From assembly GCF_002005445.1 (NCBI RefSeq), contig NZ_CP014692.1, forward strand, positions 1,922,001 through 1,986,000: a stretch of DNA of 64,000 bases, written 5' to 3'. How positions within the stretch are numbered: the first letter of the stretch is position 1; every line of letters begins with the position of its first letter. The notes below the pieces were generated by a model. The model was not told the origin of the DNA. It did no database searches and saw only the letters and a program-made list of their open reading frames with translations. The DNA is from Acetobacter aceti. Its GTDB lineage: Bacteria; Pseudomonadota; Alphaproteobacteria; Acetobacterales; Acetobacteraceae. Shown here in pieces: positions 53,504-63,662 of the stretch. Position numbers and translations under genes: made by a program.

Positions 53504-54880
53504 ATGACAGTTTCACCCACCTCACATTCCACGCCGAACGGCCTTTACGGCGCAGCACGCTTCAAGGCGATGACAGCAGTCTGCCTTGCCGTTCTACTGG
53601 CTCAGATCGACTACGCCATCGCCAACATCGCTCTGCCCGACATCGGTGCTGATCTGCATAGTTCCGCTTCAGATACGGTCTGGGTTGTGAACGCCTATCA
53701 ACTGGCCAGCCTGTCATCCCTGCTGCCACTGGCCGCTGCCGGTGCGTGGATCGGCTATGCACGCATGTGCATGATGGGGATCACACTCTTTATCCTGGCC
53801 TCTGTCGGATGCGCCCTTGCCCCAACGCTTCCGCTGCTGACCATTGCCCGCGCCATACAGGGATTTGGCGCAGCCTCCATGCTCGGTGTTGTTTCCGCCC
53901 TGATCCGTTTCATCTACCCTGTTGAGGAACTCGGAAAAGGTGTTTCCGTGAACACCCTGATCGTGGGCGTGGGCATGGCCCTTGGTCCAACGGTTGCTGG
54001 CATGATTCTGGCTGTCGCGCACTGGCCTTGGCTTTTCTGGATCAACCTGCCCATTGGCGCTCTGACTTTTGTGCTGGCGGCGTCCTCCCTGCCCGTGACC
54101 CCCCGGCAGAAAGAAATGCCGGACCCCATAGGCGCCGTGCTCTGCATCATTGCAGTCACGGCGCTGGGTCTGGGAGGAAACTCCGTCGCGCACTCCGATG
54201 GCGCCATGCTGGCCTGCGCCATGCTGGTGGTTGGCGTCGCGACAATGAGCGGACTCATCCGCAAGGAATCCAGTAGTCTTCAGCCAATCCTGCCTATAGA
54301 TCTCCTGCGTGGAATCGGCTTCAGGATCGCCTTTATCGTGGGTATCATCGCGTATATCGGCTCGAATCTGTTCATGATTTCCATGCCCTTCACGCTCCAC
54401 GATCATTACGGATGGAGCGCAACCGCCACCGGCCTGCTCATGACACCCTGGGCATTCGGGCTGATCGTTTCCGCTTCCGTCACACGCCGCATCGCAGACA
54501 GGATTCCTGCAGGAATCCTGTCCTCGATCGGTCTTGTCTTCGTCATGCTCGGCTTTATCGCACTCCGCTTTCTGCCGGACATCCCCACAGCATTCGATGT
54601 CGCCTGGCGGATCGGCCTGGCCGGGTTCGGGTTTGGTGTCTTTCAGGTTCCCAACAACCGGGCGATGTTGCTGTCCGCTCTTGCCGGACGTGAAGGGGGA
54701 GCGAGCGGTATGGTTCAGGTCTCCCGTCAGAGCGGCCAGACTTTTGGAGGTATTGGAACGGCGCTCATCCTGCGCCTCGTGCCAATGAACGGCAGTCTTG
54801 TCTGCCTTGACGGTGCAGCCTTCTGCACTGCCGTCGCGGCCCTGCTCAGCGTCTCGCGCATGGTTACCGGCAGAAAATAA
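53504..54880 (+). CDS. MFS transporter, DHA2 (EmrB/QacA) type
   Basis: A 458-residue transporter with about 14 helices. Typical elements are LAQIDYAIANIALPDIGADL in helix 1, WVVNAYQLASLSSLLPLAAA in helix 2, ARAIQGFGAASMLGVVSALI in helix 4-5 and GMALGPTVAGMILAVAHWPW after it. Members export drugs and other small molecules with protons. No adjacent membrane-fusion gene is present, so it probably acts alone in the inner membrane. The start at 53504 gives the conserved beginning; 53420 is in frame but not conserved. Confidence 0.88.
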   Translation: MTVSPTSHSTPNGLYGAARFKAMTAVCLAVLLAQIDYAIANIALPDIGADLHSSASDTVWVVNAYQLASLSSLLPLAAAGAWIGYARMCMMGITLFILASVGCALAPTLPLLTIARAIQGFGAASMLGVVSALIRFIYPVEELGKGVSVNTLIVGVGMALGPTVAGMILAVAHWPWLFWINLPIGALTFVLAASSLPVTPRQKEMPDPIGAVLCIIAVTALGLGGNSVAHSDGAMLACAMLVVGVATMSGLIRKESSSLQPILPIDLLRGIGFRIAFIVGIIAYIGSNLFMISMPFTLHDHYGWSATATGLLMTPWAFGLIVSASVTRRIADRIPAGILSSIGLVFVMLGFIALRFLPDIPTAFDVAWRIGLAGFGFGVFQVPNNRAMLLSALAGREGGASGMVQVSRQSGQTFGGIGTALILRLVPMNGSLVCLDGAAFCTAVAALLSVSRMVTGRK

Positions 54881-54970
54881 CCCTTCGTTGCGGTCTGCCC
54901 GTGCTCCCTGTAAAATTCCCCATATCCCAGACGGTTGCTTCCACCGTCCCCTCAATGGATCGTTTCATAG

Positions 54971-55789
54971 ATGACACAGTCTGACACCGCAGGAGTTTCC
55001 ATCAATCTGAACAGCCTGTGGAAGCAGATGGTGCAGGAATCTCAGGTCTGTTGCGATCCGCTCGTGATGGGGCTGCTATCAACGGGCATCAAGAACCACT
55101 CCGGCTTCGCTATCGCCATGTCTGCTCTCATCGGTCGCAAGCTTGGCGACCATTATGTGAATAGCGAGCAACTGACCGCCCTCGTGCTTGAGTGCTATGA
55201 AGACACACCTGACGCGATTGTCGCAGGTGCCGCCGACCTTCAGGCCATCCGTGACCGTGACCCGGCCTGCCCCGACTACGTGACCCCCTTCCTGTTCTTC
55301 AAGGGGTTTCACGCGGTCCAGTGTTACCGGGTCGCCCACTGGCTCTGGAACGGCAATCGCCGCCACCTTGCGCTCCATCTGCAAAGCCGCGCCTCCGAAC
55401 TGTTCGCCGTCGACATCCATCCGGCCGCCACTCTGGGACGACGCATCCTGTTCGACCACGGAACCGGGATCGTGGTTGGTGAAACGTCCATTATCGAGGA
55501 CGATGTCTCGCTGCTCCAGGGAGTGACCCTGGGAGGCACCGGTAAACATGCTGGAAACCGCCATCCCAAGATCCGGCGCGGCGTGCTGATCGGCGCCGGG
55601 GCCAAGGTTCTCGGCGCGATTGAAGTCGGTGAAGGCGCCAAGATCGGAGCCGGTTCCATCGTCCTGGAAGCCGTCCCGCCCTACACGACCGTCGTGGGTA
55701 ATCCGGCCCGCAAAGTGGGAACCCGTCTCAAGGAAATGCCATCCCTGACGATGGATCAGACATTGCCGCCGATTGATTACATTATCTGA
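54971..55789 (+). CDS. cysE: Serine O-acetyltransferase
   Basis: A 272-residue protein. The N-terminal helical domain (LWKQMVQESQVCCDPLVMGL) is followed by the catalytic left-handed beta-helix with hexapeptide repeats: DIHPAATLGRRILFDHGTGI, VVGETSIIEDDVSLLQGVTL, GGTGKHAGNRHPKI. The catalytic His and Asp are visible (FDHGTGIV, DIHP). It makes O-acetylserine for cysteine synthesis. It is convergent with folP with only ten bases between. Confidence 0.95.
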   Translation: MTQSDTAGVSINLNSLWKQMVQESQVCCDPLVMGLLSTGIKNHSGFAIAMSALIGRKLGDHYVNSEQLTALVLECYEDTPDAIVAGAADLQAIRDRDPACPDYVTPFLFFKGFHAVQCYRVAHWLWNGNRRHLALHLQSRASELFAVDIHPAATLGRRILFDHGTGIVVGETSIIEDDVSLLQGVTLGGTGKHAGNRHPKIRRGVLIGAGAKVLGAIEVGEGAKIGAGSIVLEAVPPYTTVVGNPARKVGTRLKEMPSLTMDQTLPPIDYII

Positions 55790-55799
55790 TCCGCAATGA

Positions 55800-56831
55800 T
55801 CAGGCCGGTGAGAAACACCCTTCCCACACACGCACGGCCTGCATCATCCCCGCACAGTCATGAACACGCAGGATTGTGTCTCCAAGCGCCAGTCCCGGCA
55901 ATGACGACGCGATAGTTCCCGGGTCACGCCCGCTCGCGTCGCTCACCCCTGCCAGCGCCCCGATCATGCGTTTGCGTGATGTGCCCAGAAGAATCCGGCA
56001 TCCAAGATTGGCGAACAGCGGCAGTCTGCGGATCAGTTCGGCATTCTGTTCCGTGGTTTTTGCAAAACCTATTCCCGGGTCAACAAGAATACGGTCTCGG
56101 GAAATACCGGCTTTCTCCGCGTCCGCAATTCTGTCGCCAAGCTCCCTGACCACATCAATCGCTACATCCCGATAGGTGGTGAGACTGCCCATCGTTTCCG
56201 GCGTGCCGCGCATATGCATCAGGGCGACCGGGCAGGATCGGCTCACCAGAAGAGGAAGAGCATCCGGATCGTGCGTGAGCGCCGTCACATCATTGATAAG
56301 CGTGGCTCCGGCATCCAGCGCAGCCTCCATGGTGCGTGCGTTACGGGTATCGACGGAAAGGCAGGCTCCCCGTCGGGACATTTCCAGTAACAGCGGTTGA
56401 AGCCTCGCCCATTCTTCATCAGCAGACACAGGAGCAGAACCGGGACGCGTGCTTTCTGCTCCGACATCCAGAATGCGCGCCCCGTCATGCGTCAGTTTTT
56501 CAGCATGAGCCACTGCCGCTTCGGGATCCACATATCGACCACCATCGCTGAAACTGTCCGGCGTCACGTTGAGGATACCCATCACGACAGGGCCGGACGG
56601 CAGACCTGCGTCGGCAGGCTTTACTGTGATACGTTCCAGTTCCGCGTGCCACGATCCAGGAATGCGATCGATCGGGATCGGGTCGGAAACCTTCTCTTTT
56701 TCAATGAGTGTCGCAAGCGTGAAGGCTGTCCTGCCTCCCGCCAGAGGTAACGCCACTCCAGCCTTGATGACGGCTTCGGCAGCAGGACCATGCACAAGAC
56801 CAGCAGGCTCGATAAGACGCGTGGTGTCCAT
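55800..56831 (-). CDS. folP: Dihydropteroate synthase
   Basis: A 343-residue enzyme. The catalytic barrel begins near residue 80 with VVMGILNVTPDSFSDGGRYV, then DVGAESTRPGSAPVSADEEW, LINDVTALTHDP and DPGIGFAKTTEQN; LLGTSRKRMIGALAG near the end binds pterin. About 75 N-terminal residues precede it and look poorly conserved. It joins pterin pyrophosphate with p-aminobenzoate, the step blocked by sulfonamides. It follows ftsH, separated by a terminator. Confidence 0.95.
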   Translation of the reverse strand: MDTTRLIEPAGLVHGPAAEAVIKAGVALPLAGGRTAFTLATLIEKEKVSDPIPIDRIPGSWHAELERITVKPADAGLPSGPVVMGILNVTPDSFSDGGRYVDPEAAVAHAEKLTHDGARILDVGAESTRPGSAPVSADEEWARLQPLLLEMSRRGACLSVDTRNARTMEAALDAGATLINDVTALTHDPDALPLLVSRSCPVALMHMRGTPETMGSLTTYRDVAIDVVRELGDRIADAEKAGISRDRILVDPGIGFAKTTEQNAELIRRLPLFANLGCRILLGTSRKRMIGALAGVSDASGRDPGTIASSLPGLALGDTILRVHDCAGMMQAVRVWEGCFSPA

Positions 56832-56878
56832 GGTTACACTCCGACTGGTTTAACTCATGTATCTGTATATTCCGGGCA

Positions 56879-56910
56879 CAAAAAAAGGCGAGGACACCAG
56901 CCCTCGCCTT
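56879..56910 (-). terminator. Intrinsic terminator of ftsH
   Basis: AAGGCGAGG / CCTCGCCTT gives a 9-bp stem with an eight-base loop, followed by a run of six T on the minus strand, 20 bases after the ftsH stop. It separates ftsH from folP. Confidence 0.85.
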
Positions 56911-56928
56911 TTCATGAAGCTCCCGGAT

Positions 56929-58863
56929 TTAGCCGGGCTGGGGAGAGGCATCTCCCAGAGAAGATGGCACATCGGGAGCAGCCGGTTTGCCAATCACCGG
57001 CGGCACTGAAGAGCGTCGATTTTCAGGCATGGTGTCATCGACGACAACCCGTTCGATCGGCTCGCCGCGCAGGATCTGCCGGATTTCCTCGCCACTCAGG
57101 GTTTCATATTCCAGCAGAGATTCCGCCAGACGATGCAGTTCATCAATGTGATCGATCAGCAGCGTCTTGGCGCGATGATACGCGGAATCGATCAGATTTT
57201 TGACTTCGGAATCAATCGACCGCGCCGTCTCTTCCGAGATGTTCTTGTTCTGTGTCACGGAGTGACCGAGGAACACTTCCTGACCATTATCGCCATAAGC
57301 GATCATGCCCATCTTTTCGCTCATGCCCCATTCCGTGACCATCCGGCGGGCCTGATCGGTCGCCATCTTGATGTCACCGGACGCACCGCTCGTCACGTTA
57401 TCCGGGCCAAAGATGATTTCTTCAGCAGCACGGCCACCCATCGCGAGATCGAGTTCAGCCACACATTTCGCACGGCTCTTGGAGTAACGATCCCCTTCCG
57501 GCAGGCTCATCACCATACCAAGGGCGCGGCCACGCGGAATGATGGTCGCCTTGTGAACAGGGTCCGTGCCCGGCGTCAGGATCGAGACGAGTGCATGGCC
57601 ACCTTCGTGATAGGCCGTCATCTTCTTCTCGTCGTCGCTCATGACCAGCGAGCGGCGCTCGGTGCCCATCAGCACCTTGTCCTTCGCGTTCTCGAACTCA
57701 AGCATCGCCACAGTGCGCTTGCCCTGACGCGCAGCCAGAAGAGCGGCCTCATTGACCAGATTGGCCAGATCGGCGCCGGAGAAGCCCGGCGTGCCACGCG
57801 CGATGACTTTCGGATCAACATCAGAAGCCAGCGGCACCTTGCGCATATGCACACGCAGGATCTGCTCACGACCGTTCACATCCGGGTTCGGCACAACAAC
57901 CTGACGGTCAAAGCGGCCCGGACGCAGCAGCGCAGGATCAAGCACGTCAGGACGGTTGGTCGCGGCGATGAGGATCACGCCTTCGTTGCTCTCGAACCCG
58001 TCCATCTCGACCAGCATCTGGTTGAGGGTCTGCTCACGCTCGTCATTACCACCACCGAGACCGGCGCCACGGTGACGGCCCACGGCATCGATTTCGTCGA
58101 TGAAGATGATGCAGGGAGCGGCTTTCTTGCCCTGCTCGAACATGTCACGGACACGCGACGCGCCAACACCCACAAACATTTCCACGAAGTCGGAACCGGA
58201 AATGGTGAAGAACGGAACATTGGCTTCACCGGCAATCGCACGCGCCAGCAGCGTCTTGCCTGTACCCGGAGGACCGACGAGCAGAACACCCTTGGGGATC
58301 TTGCCGCCCAGACGGGTGAACTTCTGCGGATCTTTCAGAAATTCAACAATTTCCTCCAGTTCGCTCTTGGCTTCCTCGATACCAGCGACATCAGCAAAGG
58401 TCACCCGACCCTGCTTTTCTGTCAGCATCTTCGCACGGGACTTGCCGAAGCCCATGGCCCGACCGCCGCCCGACTGCATCTGACGCATCATGAACAGCCA
58501 GACCGCGCCCACCAGAAGAAACGGGAACCAGTTCAGCACGATCCGCAGGAAGGGATTGCCTTCAGCCTCAAGCGGCTTGGCGACCACTTCCACGCCTTTG
58601 CCCGTCAGACGGGACACGAGACCCGTATCCTGAGGCGCATAGGTCTCGAAAGACGTGCCGTTAGTCAGCGTTCCGGAAATATTGTGTTCCTGAATGACAA
58701 CCGAGCGCACTTCGCCTTTATCGACATCACCGATGAAGTCGGAATAGGCGATCTGCTGCGCGGCATGCTGCGCCCCGGTGGGCTGGAACATGTTGAACAG
58801 GAACAACAGCAGAACAATGATGCAGACCCAGAGGGCAAGGTTACGTCCAAAATTATTGATCAC
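56929..58863 (-). CDS. ftsH: ATP-dependent zinc metalloprotease FtsH
   Basis: A 644-residue membrane protease. Two N-terminal helices flank a periplasmic domain. Walker A is GPPGTGKT near residue 198, Walker [12 protein letters not shown] near 252, and the SRH region has [19 protein letters not shown]. The zinc motif is HEGGH near residue 418 ([10 protein letters not shown]). The last 40 residues are Pro- and Ser-rich. It degrades misassembled membrane proteins and short-lived regulators. It follows tilS by 131 bases. Confidence 0.97.
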   Translation of the reverse strand: MINNFGRNLALWVCIIVLLLFLFNMFQPTGAQHAAQQIAYSDFIGDVDKGEVRSVVIQEHNISGTLTNGTSFETYAPQDTGLVSRLTGKGVEVVAKPLEAEGNPFLRIVLNWFPFLLVGAVWLFMMRQMQSGGGRAMGFGKSRAKMLTEKQGRVTFADVAGIEEAKSELEEIVEFLKDPQKFTRLGGKIPKGVLLVGPPGTGKTLLARAIAGEANVPFFTISGSDFVEMFVGVGASRVRDMFEQGKKAAPCIIFIDEIDAVGRHRGAGLGGGNDEREQTLNQMLVEMDGFESNEGVILIAATNRPDVLDPALLRPGRFDRQVVVPNPDVNGREQILRVHMRKVPLASDVDPKVIARGTPGFSGADLANLVNEAALLAARQGKRTVAMLEFENAKDKVLMGTERRSLVMSDDEKKMTAYHEGGHALVSILTPGTDPVHKATIIPRGRALGMVMSLPEGDRYSKSRAKCVAELDLAMGGRAAEEIIFGPDNVTSGASGDIKMATDQARRMVTEWGMSEKMGMIAYGDNGQEVFLGHSVTQNKNISEETARSIDSEVKNLIDSAYHRAKTLLIDHIDELHRLAESLLEYETLSGEEIRQILRGEPIERVVVDDTMPENRRSSVPPVIGKPAAPDVPSSLGDASPQPG

Positions 58864-58994
58864 GACATCCGTTCCATACTGTTCCTATACGCGTCCGTTC
58901 CTGTGGCGCTGATCTCATGAGACCGGTTTCACGCGACGAATGCAATCCTGTTCATGCTGACATTGGGTCTTCACACCCTGCATGAAAGTGGCTC

Positions 58995-60293
58995 TCAGGT
59001 TAAATATGCGTTCATCCAGCGGCAAGTTGCCGTAACCGGCGACGATGGAACGAAGTCAAACGCCACTTTTGCGAGCATCCCTTCGTCCCCCAGCCCCAGA
59101 TGCGGCACGCACAGCCGCTGCCCTTCCTTCCAGAGAGCAGGAAGCGTCGCCGTCACAGCCGCAGGCAGACCCGCGCGGTCTTTACGGGAGATTCCCTGTC
59201 CTGCCGCCCCCATCATGATGCCTTCAGGCAGACCTTCTGCACAGCGAAGCACGAACCGTCTGTCCCAGCACCCACCATGGCGAGCCGACACCGGAGCCTG
59301 CATGGCTGCCATTTCCCTGACGAGCAGCCATTGCTCCTGACGATCTCCACCAGCTCGTCCGCGCATGAGTCTTGCACCTCCTACTGTGACGGGCAGTTTC
59401 TGCTCGCAAATGCTTCTCATCGCGGAGAGTGACGGCAGATAATCACTGCCTCCAACACAGCGGACCAATGCTGCGAGAGTATGGGCCGATGGCAGCGCCT
59501 CTCCCGGAGCCGCCCATCCCCAGGACATGCGACAGCCCGTCTCGACCAGTTCATCGATGATTGATTTCTCGAGACCGATACGATCTTCGGAGGCTCTTCC
59601 GACCTGTCGCAGCAATGCCTGTTTTTCTGCCGAAGCAAGGTGTTTCCTGACCCTTACCCGTTCAGCGCGTTCATTTTCATTTGAGGGGTCATCGCACCAG
59701 GAAAGACCTGCCTGACGCAGTGTATTTCGAAGGGCCTGACGGGAATATCCCAGCAGGGGCCGCACAATCCGGACATCATCGCGTTCAGAGACCCACGCCA
59801 TGCCAGAGAGACCCGGTCCACTGCCACGCTTCTGTCTCATCGCCACGGTTTCGACCTGATCATCAGCCTGATGAGCGACAAGCAGGTCAACTGCGCCCAC
59901 GCGGCGGCACGCCCTGATGAGCGTTTCATAACGGGCGTCACGGGCCCGTCGCGCCAGCGCCGAACCGTATGGCAGATCCTGAACCTTGAGGAGTTCGGCC
60001 GGAATTCCCAGTGTGGAGAGAGTTTTAAGCGCGCTGGCGGCTTCAGCCGCAAACTCGGGCCGCAGTCCGTGATCGACAACAAAGGCGATCAGGCGCTTTC
60101 GCCAGGATGCGACTAGCCAGGCCAGTGCGATGGAATCCCCACCACCAGAAACCGCGAGCGCTACCGGCGGAGCATCGGGTCCATCGGGAATCCACGGACC
60201 CAATTTTCGCATGATCGTCTGAAAACCGGTTCGCGAAATACCGTCATGACCGGTGAACGTCAGAAGATCGTCCTCTCCTGACAGGCCGGTCAT
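58995..60293 (-). CDS. tilS: tRNA(Ile)-lysidine synthase
   Basis: A 432-residue N-type ATPase. The P-loop is VSGGGDSIALAWL near residue 48, and the VDHGLRPEFAAEAASALKTL and LLVAHQADDQVETVAMRQKR segments are typical. It forms lysidine at position 34 of tRNA(Ile) so that AUA is read as Ile. The start at 60293 (MTGLSGEDD) is taken; 60356 overlaps cpoB. It lies 13 bases after cpoB, so the two are probably co-transcribed. Confidence 0.92.
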   Translation of the reverse strand: MTGLSGEDDLLTFTGHDGISRTGFQTIMRKLGPWIPDGPDAPPVALAVSGGGDSIALAWLVASWRKRLIAFVVDHGLRPEFAAEAASALKTLSTLGIPAELLKVQDLPYGSALARRARDARYETLIRACRRVGAVDLLVAHQADDQVETVAMRQKRGSGPGLSGMAWVSERDDVRIVRPLLGYSRQALRNTLRQAGLSWCDDPSNENERAERVRVRKHLASAEKQALLRQVGRASEDRIGLEKSIIDELVETGCRMSWGWAAPGEALPSAHTLAALVRCVGGSDYLPSLSAMRSICEQKLPVTVGGARLMRGRAGGDRQEQWLLVREMAAMQAPVSARHGGCWDRRFVLRCAEGLPEGIMMGAAGQGISRKDRAGLPAAVTATLPALWKEGQRLCVPHLGLGDEGMLAKVAFDFVPSSPVTATCRWMNAYLT

Positions 60294-60306
60294 GCCAGAG
60301 TCACCT

Positions 60307-61191
60307 TCAGGAGCAACCGCCCTGCTTCGTGAAGTACGCCGCCGACTTCGCAACACGTTCGGAAGGATTCGGAAACTCTGATTTCAGTTTGGCCAGAGCC
60401 TGACAGGCGGCTTTCTTGTTTCCAAGACTGATGAGGGCGGAGCTGACACCCAGCAAGGCATAGGGTGCTTTCGCTCCTTTAGGAGAGAGCTTGTAGGCGT
60501 CATAATAGGCAACCGTGGAATCACGATACTGCTTCTGCCCGGCCAGAGACTGTCCCAGCAGATACTGGGCATCGATTTTTACGCTGCCTTTTCCATGGGC
60601 AAGAGCAGACTGGGCGCTGTCCTGCGCCGCGCTGTAATCGTGTTTCAGAAGAGCCGCATTTCCCGCCTTGAGAGCATCTTCCGGCGTCTGCGCCGCGTCA
60701 CTTGTGGCCGGTGCATGAATTTCTTTCGCTTCTTCTTTTTTCCCCGCAGAGGAAGAGGACGCCATCGCACCGGCAGCCGCGCCGCCGCCATTCTGGGCGG
60801 CGAACTGCATGTCGCTCATCTGCTTGGAGAGAGAAGCGTTCTGCTCCTTGAGCTGATTGGTCATTTCCTCAAGCTGTCCGCGCATATCGCGTTGCTGCGA
60901 CTCCAGCGTATTCACTCTGTCGAGCAACTGGGCGACAAGATCGCCGCTGGCGCCACTGTTCCTGCTGCCCACAGCTTCAGGCGCCGGCAACGAACCTGAC
61001 GAGGATGCGCTGCTGCTCTGAACCTGCGATAGTTGCTGGCGCAGTTCCATGATCTGATCCTGGAGCGCAATCCCTTCCCGGCTTGATACCTGAGCATGCG
61101 CTACAACCGGCGCAAAAGACAGGAACACGGTCGCCGCCATCAGGCGTGTCATCCGGGATGGGTTCCGGAACGGGTAAGAAAATCCTGTCAT
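60307..61191 (-). CDS. cpoB: Tol-Pal system coordinator CpoB (YbgF)
   Basis: A 294-residue periplasmic protein: a signal peptide (TRLMAATVFLSFAPVVAHAQ), an N-terminal coiled coil (IMELRQQLSQVQ, then VNTLESQQRDMRGQLEEMTN), a Gly/Ser/Ala linker and a C-terminal TPR region (KAGNAALLKHDYSAAQDS, QYLLGQSLAGQKQYRDSTVA). It couples Tol-Pal to peptidoglycan synthesis in cell division. An ATG at 61152 is an alternative start. It is separated from pal by a 349-base gap containing pal's terminator, so it may have its own promoter. Confidence 0.92.
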   Translation of the reverse strand: MTGFSYPFRNPSRMTRLMAATVFLSFAPVVAHAQVSSREGIALQDQIMELRQQLSQVQSSSASSSGSLPAPEAVGSRNSGASGDLVAQLLDRVNTLESQQRDMRGQLEEMTNQLKEQNASLSKQMSDMQFAAQNGGGAAAGAMASSSSAGKKEEAKEIHAPATSDAAQTPEDALKAGNAALLKHDYSAAQDSAQSALAHGKGSVKIDAQYLLGQSLAGQKQYRDSTVAYYDAYKLSPKGAKAPYALLGVSSALISLGNKKAACQALAKLKSEFPNPSERVAKSAAYFTKQGGCS

Positions 61192-61464
61192 GACAAGTCT
61201 TGTGCGGCTGAACAGCCGTCTCCCTCTGGCGTTGTTCCTGCCATCCCGGCGTCTGTGAATTTCATTACGAAATCACAGATTACCAGAGGCCGGTGAAACA
61301 TCTGCTCATACAATCCGCAGACAATCATCTATCTTGTTATTTTAACATGATTCTCCGTCCAACTAGCAAGCCGCTCCCGGTTACATGAAGTATCCGCTCG
61401 TTCGAAACTTCAATTGCCGTAGAGGAACACAGCCCATCAAAAGAAGAATCATCAAACTGTTTTA
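61192..61464. other. Intergenic region between cpoB and pal
   Basis: About 270 bases with no ORF of interest. It probably holds the cpoB promoter; the AT-rich part near 61310-61345 (ATCTTGTTATTTTAACATG) could contribute, but no clear -35/-10 pair is seen. Confidence 0.35.
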
Positions 61465-61508
61465 AAAACGAAAGGCCGGACAGGCGCGTATGCGCCTGTC
61501 CGGCCTTT
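61465..61508 (-). terminator. Strong terminator of pal
   Basis: A perfect 17-bp stem (61471-61487 with 61492-61508), loop of four bases, followed on the minus strand by CGTTTTTAAAA. It lies 32 bases after the pal stop. Confidence 0.93.
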
Positions 61509-61540
61509 CAATCAGCACGACAAAACCGTTCCGACAGAAA

Positions 61541-62020
61541 TTACTGAACGGATGTGATCGCGTTACGGTTCTGAGCCCAGACGTCTTCACCTTCACCTGT
61601 CGCTGTCGGACGATCCTTACCATAGGAAATCGTTGTCAGACGCGAGCTGGCAGAGCCCTTCGCAACGAGATAGTCGCGAGCGGCGTTTGCACGGCGCTGA
61701 CCCAGCGCAAGGTTGTATTCTTCAGTGCCACGGTCGTCGCAGTTGCCGGCGATCTGCACTGCAACCTGCGGATACTTCGAAAGCCAGTCAGCCTGCTTGT
61801 CGAGAGTCGTTTTGGCGTCAGCGGAAAGACCGCTCTGGTTCAGCTCGAAGAAAACGCGGTCGCCCACATTTGCAACGAGATCAGCTTCGCTTCCCGGCAC
61901 CGGGCCGCTTGGCTGTACAGCAGCGCCTGATCCGGTGTTAGCACCGGTGTTGGTGTGATCATTAGAGCAGCCAGCAAGAAGCGCCGCTACACCGAGCGCA
62001 CCAAGAAGTTTCAGTCTCAT
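61541..62020 (-). CDS. pal: Peptidoglycan-associated lipoprotein Pal
   Basis: A 159-residue lipoprotein (signal KLLGALGVAALLAGCSND, lipobox LAGC). The OmpA-like domain has VFFELNQSGLSADAKTTLDK, AGNCDDRGTEEYNLALGQRR and ARDYLVAKGSASSRLTTISY. It binds peptidoglycan and the TolB propeller. The start at 62020 begins the signal. It lies between tolB and cpoB in the standard order but with its own strong terminator. Confidence 0.96.
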   Translation of the reverse strand: MRLKLLGALGVAALLAGCSNDHTNTGANTGSGAAVQPSGPVPGSEADLVANVGDRVFFELNQSGLSADAKTTLDKQADWLSKYPQVAVQIAGNCDDRGTEEYNLALGQRRANAARDYLVAKGSASSRLTTISYGKDRPTATGEGEDVWAQNRNAITSVQ

Positions 62021-62266
62021 TTGTTTGATCCTGAGATCAGTTCCCAAAGCGGAACATAAGGGGATGGGATAAGTAGAAACGGGCCAGTTTTATCGTCTCC
62101 GGCAACAGAAAACCTGCTCCATATACAGAAGCGGTTTCCTACCGGAGGTTACCATCTCGTAAGCCACATTGCTGAAGACGCGTCAAGCGCCATCAGCATA
62201 TGCCTTACTGTTTTGCATATCCACCCTGCATGAAAGACACTATCAAAAGCGTGAAGACTTCTGCCG

Positions 62267-63640
62267 TCAGACGTTCAGGGGTGACCAGGTCGGTCCGGAA
62301 CCCCCTTCCGGTGTCGGAATTGCCTGCTCATGAAATCCGGTAATATCAATCGTATGAATGGCGGCGCCACCGTTGGGCCCACTGCGAGAGAAGGCCAGAA
62401 CACGGCCATTCGGGCAGAAACTTGGTGACTCCACAGTATAGCCCTGTGTCATGATGCGTTCGCCGGTTCCATCAGGATTCATGACGCCCAGCGAGAACTG
62501 TCCCCCTGAGATCCGTGTAAATCCGATCAGATCACCGCGTGGAGACCAGACAGAATCGCCATAATGACCGCTGCCATAGGACAGTCGGCGCGCCGATCCC
62601 CCGCTGGCGCTCATGATGTAGAGCGCAGGGGAGCCCCCCTTGTCCGAGTTGAACACAATCTGGGACCCATCAGGGCTAAAGCTCGGACTGACGTTAATCG
62701 CCCCGCCCGATGACGTGATCTGACGCTTGGCGCCGGACGCGATATTGACCGAATACAGGTCAGAACCGCTTCCTTTCGCCACAGGAACGACAAGGGAACT
62801 ACCATCCGGGGAATAATGTGGTCCCAGAGGAACGCCGTTGAAGTCGCCTATGATCCGCTGATGACCGCTGGCAAGATCAAACACATAGATCCGGGGCACA
62901 CTGGATGCGTAGGAGAGAAAAGCGATCTGGTCCCGCACCGGGCTGAAAGCGGGCAACTTGGTCTGCGTGCTGCTCAGGATACGGCAGTTCGCACCATCCT
63001 GGTCCATCACGGCCAGCCGCATACGAGGCTGGTGCACGGAACCTGAACGGGAGATGAAACCGATGCGGGTGTCGAAATAGCCTTTCTCACCCAGCATACG
63101 CTCGTAAATGACGTCGCCTATGATGTGGGCGATCCGACGCCAGTTGGCGGCATTGGTCGTATAGGCCGTTCCCTGAATCTGCTGACCCGCCAGAACATCC
63201 CAGAGACGGAATTCAACCCGGATGCTGCCGCTTCCTGAAAAGCCGCCCGTTACGGCCGCATGAGCGCCCATAGCCTTGTAGGGCGCGAAATCAGGCGTGC
63301 CGGACATGGCTGAACCCGGAAGAACCTTGAACAGACCCGTATTGGAAAGATCGTTGGTCACAACCTGCGTGATCTGCTCGCCAACGCCGGGACCGAATGA
63401 CGGAATGACGATGGGAATAGGAGCCGTTCGCGCCTGATCAACCGTGATCTCCGCTTCAGGCGCATCGGCCGCCCAGGCGGAAAGAGGCGTTGCGGTCAGC
63501 CCGCCGACCAGTCCTGCTCCCATAGCCAGACCGCCGCCAAGAAGGGAGCGGCGGCGCATTCCATTCGGACCAAACGCTTCCGCAAGAGCTTCGGCCTCAT
63601 GATCCGGAAGATAGCGGCTGGAAATCGAAACCATGGTCAT
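62267..63640 (-). CDS. tolB: Tol-Pal protein TolB with Tat-like signal
   Basis: A 457-residue periplasmic beta-propeller. The N-terminal domain is PIPIVIPSFGPGVGEQI and SNTGLFKVLPGSAM; propeller repeats include SPDGSSLVVPVAKGSGSDLY and SFSPDGSQIVFNSDKGGSPA. A 26-residue leader precedes a twin-Arg signal (RRRSLLGGGLAMGAGL at about 29-44), unusual for a Sec-dependent family. It interacts with Pal and TolA. Starts at 63640 and 63634 are close; one at 63565 (MRRRSLL) would remove the leader. It lies 22 bases after tolA. Confidence 0.93.
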   Translation of the reverse strand: MTMVSISSRYLPDHEAEALAEAFGPNGMRRRSLLGGGLAMGAGLVGGLTATPLSAWAADAPEAEITVDQARTAPIPIVIPSFGPGVGEQITQVVTNDLSNTGLFKVLPGSAMSGTPDFAPYKAMGAHAAVTGGFSGSGSIRVEFRLWDVLAGQQIQGTAYTTNAANWRRIAHIIGDVIYERMLGEKGYFDTRIGFISRSGSVHQPRMRLAVMDQDGANCRILSSTQTKLPAFSPVRDQIAFLSYASSVPRIYVFDLASGHQRIIGDFNGVPLGPHYSPDGSSLVVPVAKGSGSDLYSVNIASGAKRQITSSGGAINVSPSFSPDGSQIVFNSDKGGSPALYIMSASGGSARRLSYGSGHYGDSVWSPRGDLIGFTRISGGQFSLGVMNPDGTGERIMTQGYTVESPSFCPNGRVLAFSRSGPNGGAAIHTIDITGFHEQAIPTPEGGSGPTWSPLNV

Positions 63641-63662
63641 GTGTCCTCTCTAATCCTGCGGC

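Noticed and set aside
53714-54955. Minus-strand ORF of 413 codons
   Set aside because: Opposite an intact MFS exporter; polar, Gly/Gln/His-rich translation without motifs.
57133-58920. Plus-strand ORF of 595 codons
   Set aside because: Antisense to ftsH, which has all AAA and zinc protease motifs.
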